Positions 1-7,200 of a stretch of 14,590 nt of DNA are shown piece after piece (position 1 is the stretch's first letter; every line of letters starts with the position of its first letter). A program made the position numbers and the translations under genes. The DNA lies in assembly GCA_902489855.1 (NCBI GenBank), contig CABUBS010000027.1, positions 1 through 14,590 of the forward strand, given 5' to 3'. The DNA comes from an uncultured Collinsella sp. (lineage in GTDB: Bacteria; Actinomycetota; Coriobacteriia; Coriobacteriales; Coriobacteriaceae). The notes below the pieces were generated by a model, which did no database searches, was not told the DNA's origin, and saw only the letters and a program-made list of their open reading frames with translations.

Positions 1-270
1 TTACGCGACGCGCTTTTGTTTTGGTTCGCGCCATGTGGGGGCGGTGGCGACGTGCATTTTTGCGAGTATTCTGCAATCGAAGGCCCCTGCATACCGACCT
101 CGGGCAAAAAATCGGGATTTCTCGATGTTTTCTACGGATGATGGGCGGGGTTATGGGCTGACAGTGTTTGATTTGCAGGGATATTCGCGGTCTTTGGCAT
201 TTATCGTGGCGCCCGAAGCTCTTGGTTATGTTGAATACTCCTAAAAATGCACGGCGCTTAGAGGGGGACC
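1..270. other. Left-edge region without a convincing gene
   Basis: No recognised gene lies here. A plus-strand frame at 35-244 (69 codons) has no good ribosome binding site and no recognisable domain. On the minus strand a frame is open from the stop at 151-153 down to a TAA at 1-3; its only ATG (at 57) would give 18 residues ending in basic amino acids (REPKQKRVA). Neither has support beyond being open. The stretch could be a decayed gene, a dispersed intergenic repeat, or the leader of something beyond the window. I see no tRNA, rRNA or insertion-sequence signature. Confidence 0.4.
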
Positions 271-272
271 TT

Positions 273-322
273 CGCGAAAAAGGAAACCGCCCCGTCGAAG
301 TATGCATTCGACGGGGCGGTTT
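273..322 (-). terminator. Rho-independent terminator of lemA
   Basis: A perfect 16-bp inverted repeat (284-299 pairs with 307-322) encloses a 7-nt loop. Read on the minus strand, the stem ends in GGTTT and is followed by CC and five T residues, the standard intrinsic-terminator layout. It begins about 36 nt after the lemA stop codon. On the plus strand the stem is followed only by TTT and then ATGCATTT, so stopping from the left would be weaker. Confidence 0.9.
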
Positions 323-358
323 ATGCATTTGGCCGATTAAGGATGCGCTGCCAAACTA

Positions 359-910
359 CTAGAACTTGACGGTCGGGGCCTGGCGGGCTGCTTCGGCGGC
401 CTCGAAGCCCTGGCGCTCCTTAAACTGGAAGATGCCGGCAAAGATGACAGCCGGGAACGTTTGAATGGCGTTGTTGTAGCTGAGCACGCAGTCGTTGTAG
501 CTCTGGCGTGCATAGCTAATCTTGTTCTCGGTATCCTCGAGCGATGCCTGCAGCTGCGTAAAGTTGGTGTTTGCCTTAAGATCGGGATAGGCCTCGGCTA
601 CAGCGAAGAGCTGGCGCAGCGCACCGGTCAGCACGTTGTCGGCTTCCATCTTGGCTTCGGGCGTGGTGGCCTTGACGGCGGTGTTACGCGCGCTGATCAC
701 GGCGGAGAGCGTCTCCTGCTCGTGCTTGGCGTAGCCCTTGACGGTCTCGACCAGGTTGGGGATCAGGTCGTTGCGGCGCTGCAGCTGCGTATCGATGTTC
801 TGCCAGGCGTTATCAATGCGGTTACGCTTGGTGACCATGTTGTTGTAGATGCCGGCGATGGCGCAGACAATCACAATGACAACAACGATGCCGATGATGA
901 CGGTAATCAT
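359..910 (-). CDS. lemA: LemA family membrane-anchored protein
   Basis: A 183-residue protein of normal length for the LemA family. Residues 2-22 form one hydrophobic membrane helix (MITVIIGIVVVIVIV...). A charged helical domain follows, carrying the family hallmarks RRNDLIPNLVETVKGY (45-60) and a YPDLKAN...F..LQ..LE.TEN.I..AR..YND block (108-140). LemA proteins are anchored by the N-terminal helix with the helical bundle facing outward; their biochemical role is not settled. The ATG at 910 is chosen because GGAG sits 5 nt upstream and the membrane helix starts at once. The frame stays open upstream to 1138, but that part has no hydrophobic or family sequence and would cover the promoter. It stands alone, divergent from the TetR-family gene, and ends at a strong terminator. 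Family call is firm; function is not. Confidence 0.95.
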   Translation of the reverse strand: MITVIIGIVVVIVIVCAIAGIYNNMVTKRNRIDNAWQNIDTQLQRRNDLIPNLVETVKGYAKHEQETLSAVISARNTAVKATTPEAKMEADNVLTGALRQLFAVAEAYPDLKANTNFTQLQASLEDTENKISYARQSYNDCVLSYNNAIQTFPAVIFAGIFQFKERQGFEAAEAARQAPTVKF

Positions 911-957
911 GATGTCTCCGTTTCGAATGGCCGCGGCGGCATGCGCCAGCTGCCGTT

Positions 958-979
958 GGTATAACGCTACTAGTATACC
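958..979. promoter_or_regulatory. Candidate operator and lemA -10 region
   Basis: GGTATA (958-963) and TATACC (974-979) form an inverted repeat with a 10-nt spacer in the gap between two divergent genes. On the minus strand TATACT (972-977), a 5/6 match to the -10 consensus, lies inside it about 60 nt before the lemA start. No good -35 is visible at the right distance. A protein dimer bound here would block that promoter. The neighbouring TetR-family protein is the natural candidate, by position only. Confidence 0.35.
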
Positions 980-1121
980 CGCAACGTTTTGCCGTGCCGA
1001 ACTTTCCGGTAAGCGTTGTGTTTTCGTCGGGGTCGGCACCGGGGCAAAGCGCGCGAGGTACAGGTGTAAGATATGCGACAGATTGACGAGTGTTGTCTTT
1101 GCCCTGAGGATGGCGATACCA

Positions 1122-1706
1122 GTGGACCTTCGCATCAAGAAAACCTACCGCGCCCTGTTCGATGCTTTCACCGAGCTTCTCGAGGAGCATCGTTTTGAGG
1201 ACCTGACGGTTGCCATGCTGTGCGACCGCGCCATGATTCGCCGCACGACGTTCTACAAGCACTTTCGCGACAAGAACGATTACTTTGCCTTTTATATCGA
1301 TGAGCTCATGTCGGGCTTGCCGCAAAAACAGCCCGATGAGGCCGGCGCAGTGTCTGCCGAGGACGTGCGCGCGCTTCGGCACGCGATTTTGGACGATGCC
1401 ATGGATTTGATTCTGACGCACGAGCGGCTCATGGATAACATTTTGGCAAGCAGCATGTCGGGCATGTTGACCAACGTTATTTGCGACCGCATTGCCCGCT
1501 CCATCCGCGAGCGTGTGATGAACGTGCTTGCCGAGGATGCCCTGGCCCCCGTGTCACTTGAGACGACGTCTGAGTTTGTCGCCGGCGGTATTATTCGACT
1601 TTTCACGATATGGTGGGAGTCGGGTCACGATCTTGAGCGTCGACCCGAGATGGCCGACGTGGTCGATGCACTGTTTGAGCGGACCATGACACCGGTGCAT
1701 CACTAA
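1122..1706 (+). CDS. TetR/AcrR-family transcriptional regulator
   Basis: A 194-residue TetR-type DNA-binding protein from the GTG start. Residues 8-50 form the N-terminal helical domain: KTYRALFDAFTELL, then the helix-turn-helix with LTVAMLCDRA and RTTFYKHFRDK (28-51). The C-terminal half is all-helical; its end (FVAGGIIRLFTIWWESG, 152-168) resembles the TetR_C_8-type ligand/dimer domain common in regulators beginning 'MDLRI.KTY.AL'. GTG 1122 is chosen because family members start there and GAGG lies 12 nt upstream. An ATG at 1110, in the same frame, is the alternative, but it overlaps that GAGG and lacks its own binding site. The frame is open back to 849, through the promoter region and over the start of lemA, so the longer reading is unlikely. 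The ligand is unknown. Likely targets are its own promoter or the divergent lemA, by position only. Confidence 0.88.
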   Translation: MDLRIKKTYRALFDAFTELLEEHRFEDLTVAMLCDRAMIRRTTFYKHFRDKNDYFAFYIDELMSGLPQKQPDEAGAVSAEDVRALRHAILDDAMDLILTHERLMDNILASSMSGMLTNVICDRIARSIRERVMNVLAEDALAPVSLETTSEFVAGGIIRLFTIWWESGHDLERRPEMADVVDALFERTMTPVHH

Positions 1707-1709
1707 AAG

Positions 1710-1799
1710 TGGCGGAGAGAGGGGGATTCGAACCCCCGGAACGCTCTCGCGCTCAACGGTTTTCAAGACCGCCGCATTCAACCGCTCTGCCATCTCTCC
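1710..1799 (-). tRNA. tRNA-Ser(UGA)
   Basis: On the minus strand the sequence folds as a class II tRNA. The acceptor GGAGAGA pairs with TCTCTCC, followed by discriminator G and an encoded CCA (1710-1712). The D arm has a GCA/TGC stem. The anticodon arm GCGGT/ACCGT has loop CTTGAAA, giving anticodon TGA (1763-1765). A long variable arm forms a 6-bp stem (GAGCGC/GCGTTC), and the T arm is GGGGG-TTCGAAT-CCCCC. The long variable arm and UGA anticodon make it a serine tRNA reading UCA and other UCN codons. It ends 3 nt from the stop of the convergent TetR-family gene. Confidence 0.97.
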
Positions 1800-1809
1800 G
1801 TGAGTCGTA

Positions 1810-1845
1810 ATGATAGCATCGTTTTGAATTTGCAACAGGGAAGGC
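1810..1845 (-). promoter_or_regulatory. Candidate promoter of the tRNA-Ser gene
   Basis: On the minus strand TATCAT (1810-1815) is a 5/6 match to the -10 consensus and lies 10 nt before the mature tRNA 5' end. The -35 is poor: CTGTTG at 17-nt spacing, or TTGCAA at 14 nt. The gap to tadA on the other strand is only 51 bp, so the two divergent promoters must overlap or the tadA promoter reaches into the tRNA gene. Confidence 0.35.
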
Positions 1846-1850
1846 GAACG

Positions 1851-3632
1851 ATGACGATCACCGAAATCGACGAGAAGTTCATGCGCGAGGCGCTGGCGGA
1901 GGCTCGCGCTGCCGCGGCGGTGGGCGAGGTACCGATTGGTGCCGTGGTGGTGCGCGCAGGCGAGATTGTCGCGCGGGCGCATAATCGTCGCGAGCTCGAC
2001 CAGGACCCTTCGGCGCATGCAGAGTTCGCGGCCCTGTGCGCCGCTGCCCACGCGCTTGGCCGCTGGCGCCTTTCCGATTGCACGGTCTACGTGACGCTTG
2101 AACCCTGCTGCATGTGTGCGGGGCTTATGGTCAACGCGCGCGTGGGGCGCTGCGTGTATGGCGCGAGCGACGCCAAGGCGGGCGCGTTGGGATCCCTATA
2201 CGATTTGAATGCCGACTCGCGCCTGAATCATCGGTTTAATGTGACCGCCGGCGTGTTGGCAGACGAGTGTCGTGAGGTGTTGAGCAGCTATTTTAGTGGG
2301 CTGCGTGGCACCGATGGTGCTGGCTGCGGTTGTGGGGCCGATCTTGAGGCACATGCCGCTCATGCCGAGGCGCTCGCGTGTGCCAAAGATATTGCCGTTG
2401 AGGCGGTCGATTTTGGTGCCGCGTGCCGCCGGCCCCGCCGTGTGCTGTTGGCGATTGATTCCTTTAAGGGCAGCGTTTCGAGTGCACAGGCGGAGGAGGC
2501 CGTTGTCGAAGGCGTGCGCCGTGTGTGGTCCGATGCCCAGGTGTCCACATTGCCGCTGGCAGATGGTGGAGAGGGAACGCTCGACGCCATCGCCGCGTGC
2601 GGCGGTGAGATTGTGACCTGCGAGGTTGCAGGGCCCTTTGGCGAGCGTGTGCCTGCCCGGATGCTGGTTGATGTCGAGCATGAGTCCGCGGTCATCGAGA
2701 TGGCCGAGGCGGCCGGCATTGGGTACTCGCCTTGCACGGAGTCGTCGGCGCTGGCTGCTACAACCTATGGCGTGGGCGGGCTGATGCTCCGTGCGGTTCG
2801 TGCCGGGGCAAAGACTATCTATATTGGCTTGGGCGGCAGCGCCACCAACGATGGTGGCGCCGGTATGCTGCAGGCGCTGGGCGCGCGCCTTGTCGATGAG
2901 CACGGCCGCGATATCGCTCCCGGTCTCGCAGGTCTCGAACACGTGGTGAGTATCGATTTGGCGCCAGCGCTTCGGGCGCTGAACGGCGCGCGTGTCGTGG
3001 TGCTTTCCGATGTCGAGAATCCGCTTGTGGGACGCCGAGGCGCCCTAGCGGTGTTCGGTGGGCAGAAAGGCCTGCCGACAGATGACGCCGAGGCGCTTCA
3101 CAAGTGCGACAGCTGGATGGTCGGCTACGGCCGCCTGCTCGATACGGCAATTGCTAGGGCGCGGGCTCAGGGGTTGCTGCGCACACCTGAGGGCGCACGG
3201 ACATTTGGCTCGGTGCTCGGCGTGCCCGGTGCCGGTGCCGCCGGTGGTCTGGGAGCAGCGCTGTTGGCGCTCGGTGCGGAGCTACGCTCGGGCGTGGAGA
3301 CAGTGCTCGATCTGATTGGGTTTGACGAGCGCGTGCGCGATGTCGACCTGGTCATAACGGGCGAGGGTAATATGGACGAGCAATCCGCTGCCGGCAAGGC
3401 ACCGGTGGGCGTGGCGCGTCGCGCCAAGCGATATGGCAAGTCGGTAGTCGCCGTCGTGGGCGGTCGTGCCGACAACCTGGATGCGGTGTATGAGCAGGGT
3501 ATCGACTTGGTTTTGCCGATCTGTCGCAAGCCCATGGACCTGGAGCAGGCACTCGACCCGCAAGAAGCCACAACCAACCTCATCTGCGCTGGCGAGGCGG
3601 CTGCCCAAGCCTATGACCTCGCTCGCCTCTAA
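1851..3632 (+). CDS. tadA: Fusion of TadA-type tRNA adenosine deaminase and glycerate kinase
   Basis: A 593-residue protein with two complete enzyme domains. Residues 5-150 are a cytidine/deoxycytidylate deaminase-fold domain of TadA type: HAEFAAL gives zinc ligand His56 and catalytic Glu58, and LEPCCMC gives ligands Cys86 and Cys89. TadA makes inosine at the wobble base of tRNA-Arg(ACG). Residues 197-593 are a glycerate kinase of the GlxK/GarK family (ATP-dependent phosphorylation of D-glycerate), with AIDSFKGS (201-208), PLADGGEGT (235-243), GLGGSATNDGGAG (326-338), SDVENPL (386-392), FGGQKG (402-407) and GEGNMDEQS (504-512). A 45-residue linker rich in Ala and Cys joins them with no stop or frameshift. 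The ATG at 1851 has AGGGAAGG 6 nt upstream; the frame extends only 17 codons further back. The deaminase could instead act on free bases, but its motifs and length fit TadA. Both domains look active; the reason for the fusion is unknown. Confidence 0.93.
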   Translation: MTITEIDEKFMREALAEARAAAAVGEVPIGAVVVRAGEIVARAHNRRELDQDPSAHAEFAALCAAAHALGRWRLSDCTVYVTLEPCCMCAGLMVNARVGRCVYGASDAKAGALGSLYDLNADSRLNHRFNVTAGVLADECREVLSSYFSGLRGTDGAGCGCGADLEAHAAHAEALACAKDIAVEAVDFGAACRRPRRVLLAIDSFKGSVSSAQAEEAVVEGVRRVWSDAQVSTLPLADGGEGTLDAIAACGGEIVTCEVAGPFGERVPARMLVDVEHESAVIEMAEAAGIGYSPCTESSALAATTYGVGGLMLRAVRAGAKTIYIGLGGSATNDGGAGMLQALGARLVDEHGRDIAPGLAGLEHVVSIDLAPALRALNGARVVVLSDVENPLVGRRGALAVFGGQKGLPTDDAEALHKCDSWMVGYGRLLDTAIARARAQGLLRTPEGARTFGSVLGVPGAGAAGGLGAALLALGAELRSGVETVLDLIGFDERVRDVDLVITGEGNMDEQSAAGKAPVGVARRAKRYGKSVVAVVGGRADNLDAVYEQGIDLVLPICRKPMDLEQALDPQEATTNLICAGEAAAQAYDLARL

Positions 3633-3651
3633 AACCCATCCCTCCAATAAC

Positions 3652-3714
3652 TTGCGGTGAAATACGGAGTGTTTTTGCCTTTAAGGTGCCAATTCAGTCC
3701 GTATTCCACCGCAA
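3652..3714. repeat. Near-perfect 17-bp hairpin after the tadA fusion gene
   Basis: Arms 3652-3668 (starting TTGCGGTGAAATACGG) and 3698-3714 are reverse complements at 16 of 17 positions. The 29-nt interior has a small CCTT-T-AAGG stem of its own. No T run follows on either strand, so it is not a standard intrinsic terminator, although it may protect the mRNA end. The shape fits a REP/MITE-like dispersed intergenic element. Confidence 0.65.
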
Positions 3715-3757
3715 CTTCGTGAGTTGCCATCCGAGGCTGGTCGACATGGGTCTCAAG

Positions 3758-3940
3758 TCGGACCGTTTGCCACGAAACACGGCTATCTACTACGTTTAAC
3801 CGGCCATCCTCGACCATCCCGGAATTTGTGAAATTATCAGTGCAGGTAGAAAGCTTGCCGATTTTCTAAAAAGCCGGCTATGGTTGACCCCTGCGGCCTA
3901 AACGTAGTAGATAAGCCCTTTTCGTGGCGCAGCGTCAGAC
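3758..3940. repeat. Long imperfect palindrome (MITE-like or structured RNA)
   Basis: Arms 3770-3798 and 3899-3927 are reverse complements at 24 of 29 positions: 15 consecutive matches at the inner end (ATCTACTACGTTTA core) and 8 at the outer end (CCACGAAA). Pairing weakens outward past 3760 and 3935. It resumes inside, where TCGACCATCCCGG (3810-3822) faces CCGGCTATGGTTGA (3874-3887). The unpaired centre spans about 50 nt. No transposase or target duplication is visible. Candidates are a non-autonomous mobile element or a transcribed structured RNA. Confidence 0.6.
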
Positions 3941-4080
3941 CAGTCTATTTGGGACGGGGCTATTTTGTGGGTTGTGGGGGATAAAGATTGCCGACGGTTT
4001 TATCCTGCCGAGCTCCTTTGATGGCGCGAATGGTTCGATTTGACGACCGAGTGGCAACCTGACGCGGAATAGTGGGTCGT

Positions 4081-4151
4081 TTAAATTGCTACAATTTTAA
4101 GTATATTGCGATGTCCTGCCTTGCGTTTCTGCGCGGGGGGGGGCGTATATT
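4081..4151 (+). promoter_or_regulatory. Candidate slippage-controlled promoter with a G9 tract
   Basis: TATATT (4146-4151) matches the -10 consensus at 5 of 6 positions. TTGCGT (4121-4126) is a partial -35 (TTG conserved). Their spacer is 19 nt and contains nine consecutive G (4135-4143). Loss of two G would bring it to the optimal 17 nt. An AT-rich block (4081-4107) lies just upstream, where an UP element would sit; it also holds other -10-like hexamers (TACAAT at 4090-4095, TATATT at 4102-4107) lacking good -35 partners. The predicted transcript would have a leader of about 65-70 nt before the ATG at 4225. The boxes are predicted from sequence only. Confidence 0.45.
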
Positions 4152-4211
4152 TGCATCGATGGGGACGACGACACACATATAGCGAGCCACTGCTTGCCGT
4201 CCTCATGGATT

Positions 4212-4219
4212 GGGGAGGG
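4212..4219 (+). promoter_or_regulatory. Strong ribosome binding site of the giant surface protein
   Basis: GGGGAGGG ends 5 nt before the ATG at 4225. It fixes the start and agrees with a signal peptide beginning there. Confidence 0.9.
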
Positions 4220-4224
4220 CCTTC

Positions 4225-7200
4225 ATGAATCGCGTATATGCGAAAGCTCAAGAAATATTGAAGCCTTTGGGCACAAAAACCAATACAGTCAAGCGTGCTC
4301 TAAAGGTTTTGACCGTCCCGCTGGCGGCGTGCGCGCTCATGTTTGGTGCGACGAGCGCGTCGGCCGACCAGGTTGTTCCCTATAGCAACCATACCGTAAA
4401 GACGGTGAATCCCACCGACACCACGGTCAATCTGTTTGACTACTGGGTCGTGGATGGCGACAACGATAAATCGGCAACCGTCGATAATATCAACGGCGGC
4501 ATCAATAAGGGTCATCAGCTCAAATTTAATAGTGGCGCAGGCACGGGCATTAACAAATGGACGGGCAAAAGCGTTATTGATGGTTCCGGACGCCTTTCTT
4601 TTGTGAAGAAGAAGCTGGTAGGCGGTTACCCGTCGATCGATGCCGGTACGTATACCTCCTACGGTTCGAGCGATAAGTACACTGACGAATCGCTCGCATA
4701 CCTCTTTAACAACGCCAGCCAGGAAAATCACCAGCAGGACGGCAAAGCTGTCTACAACAACGTACAGGGCCTTTTCCAACTTGAGAACGGATACTACGTT
4801 TACGACTCGTACGGCTCTAACGGCAACTATGCCGTGTATAACTCCACAACGAATTCCTTTAACGTCTACAATAAAGCGGGTGTTTATAAGGACAGCGTAT
4901 CAAGTGATAATCTGGGTCAGTTCTTCCCCTTTGACTCGGCCGACAAGGTTTTTGAAGAGCGGAACGGTCGGCTCTCTCCCAAACCGATAACGGACGGAAC
5001 GAACGATAATCTCAACCACCACTTTGGCATGTCTATGACCACGGAGTTCGTCCAGCCCGCGAGCGGAAAGACCACCGATAACAAGGACATGATTTTTGAG
5101 TTCTCGGGCGACGATGACGTGTGGGTCTACATCGATGGCGTGCTCGTGGGCGATCTGGGCGGCATTCACGAGAAGGCAACGCTCAAGATCAACTTTGCTA
5201 CCGGTGAAGTGAAAGTCGGTCATATTGACGGTGCGAATGGAACCCGGAAGGACATCGAAAATACCACCATCAAAGCGAAGTTTGACACCGCCGGCGTAAA
5301 TACCTCCAACTTCCGCGGCAACACCTTCTGTGACAGCAGCAAGCATACGCTGAGCTTCTTCTACCTGGAGCGCGGTGCGGGCGCATCGAACATGTCGCTC
5401 AAGTTCAACCTCACTACCCTGCCGTCGTCCGAGGTCGCGAAGGTCGACCAGAACGGCGAGGCGGTCAATGGTGCAACCTTCGCGCTGTATCGGTCCGATG
5501 GACCAAAAACTGACTGGAATGAGGGTGAGCTCATCGCTCAAGGCGAGACAAAAGACGGGGGTCAGCTGATACTTCAAAAGTCGGATGGTCAAAAGTCGGA
5601 TGGCTCCGTTCTCTCGTTCGACCAAGAGCATGCTGATGGGCATGACTACTTTGTACTCAAAGAGATTAGCCTGCCTGCGGGATATCGCTCGAGCCTGACC
5701 TCATCTACTACCGCAACGCCAGGTGAGCTGCATCTGCAATACAAGAAAGCTGCGAGTGGCACGGGTGGCGTGGTGGTTGCGCCGCAAACAACGGTTACAA
5801 CAGTCGACGGCAAACAGTGGACGGGTAGCCGTATGTGGCTTAACGGCGGTTATCTTGCCGCCAAGGAGACCATCTCTCTTCCTAACAGTGCGCAAGACAA
5901 TAAGGGTAACGCCATTAGTTCGGGTACGACGTTTGCCGTCGTGCTCAAGCTTACCGGTGCGAGCGCGGACCATACAAGCGAAGACGCGTGGACGCCAGTC
6001 ACGGGCAATCCGCTCGATGGCTACACGCCGTGTTCCGAACACGGTATCGCCGGTGCCGTCCAGGCCGCCAAATCGGCCGACACGAGTGTCTTTGCCGTCA
6101 ACACCAATGGTGACTACGAGGTGACGGTCAGGTCGCTGCCCGGCGATATCGAGAAGTACGCCGCCATGTTGACGGACCAGTCGAAGGCGGAATATACCGT
6201 GGCGGTGTATCACACCACGGCATCGTCTCTGGCGGGGGCAACCAAAGACAATACCTCCATGGTCAAATATCAAACGATAAACAGGCAGTTCTCTACGGTG
6301 ATCCACCTTACGAACGTACAGAACCGTCTGTTTGTGCAAAAGGTCGACGACCTGGGCAAGCCCGTGAACGGCGCGACGTTTGAGCTGTACCAGGCCAAGG
6401 ACGTTACCGGCGATAGCCCCAGCACGTATGCCATTAAATCGGGTGCCGAGCCGTATGACACCGTGCAGGCAAACGGCATGACCTATCCGTATGACATTGA
6501 GGGTGCTGCATGCTTCCCGCTCGATTCGACATGGTATAAGCCCCTTATCAAGGGTACGTACTATCTGCGCGAATCGTTGAGCCCGGATGGCTATGAGATT
6601 AATTCCACCATTACCAAGGTCATCGTGGACGATTCGGGCGTGTACGTGGATGCCGGTAAGGTGAACGACGGCGTGCGTAGCATGAGCGGCCCGGGTTCGC
6701 TGATTGCTTCCCTGGCGCAGTTTGGCTCTCCCGACTCGATTGACAACACGCTTACGCACATCAAGGGCAAGCTGCAGAGTGCGACCGTTGACGCCAGCGG
6801 AAGCCTGACGTGGGGCCAGGAGTGCACCGCCGAGGGTGTAACGCCTTCTCTGGCGAACGACCTGATGCACATGCGCTATGACAAGACGGCACAGGGCACC
6901 AAGACCGTCTTGCGCTATGTCGAGGACGGTGGCAAGCGCAACGGTCAGCTGGCGACGATCTTTGCCGATACGGGTATCAACCGCATGGCCCTCTATCAAG
7001 AGAATGACTCAGCATATATAGACGATGCCTCCAAAACTCGTACTAACTTGGGCATGCTCCAGCTCAACCATCTCTTTACCACGGCAACGGCCGTGCAGTA
7101 TACCGATCGTCGCGTGGCGCGCCTGCAGGTGACTAAGACCGTGACGGCGGACAGTGGCCTTACCGCGCCCACCAAGGATGCGAACAAGCACGATCTGACG

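Larger units (their letters stand above)
3633..4224. other. 592-bp non-coding, structured intergenic region
   Basis: No gene is supported here. A minus-strand frame at 3629-3817 is open but lies across two palindromic elements, has no domain and no convincing start. The region holds a hairpin (3652-3714), a long imperfect palindrome (about 3758-3940), a weak inverted repeat ACGACC/GGTCGT (4043-4048 with 4075-4080), an AT-rich block (4081-4107), a nine-G run (4135-4143) within a candidate promoter, and a strong ribosome binding site before the surface protein. Its length and content suggest layered regulation or insertion of small repeats. Confidence 0.7.

Noticed and set aside
461..964. Plus-strand open frame of 167 codons
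   Set aside because: It is antisense to lemA, a well-recognised family, and has no domain of its own.
849..1121. Upstream start for the TetR-family gene at 849
   Set aside because: It would overlap the start of lemA and translate the promoter region into unrelated residues; regulators of this type begin near VDLRIKKTY.
911..1138. N-terminal extension of lemA to 1138
   Set aside because: The extension has no family sequence, would bury the membrane helix, and overlaps the divergent gene; the ATG at 910 has a good ribosome binding site.
3652..3714. Hairpin as an intrinsic terminator
   Set aside because: No T run follows the stem on either strand.
4043..4080. Inverted repeat ACGACC/GGTCGT as an operator
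   Set aside because: Only 6 bp with a 26-nt spacer, which is expected by chance in a region this size.
4321..4332. Lipobox LAAC (residues 33-36) in the signal peptide
   Set aside because: The Cys lies in the middle of the hydrophobic core and is followed by a standard signal peptidase I site (ASA at 45-47). A lipoprotein is less likely for a giant stalk protein.
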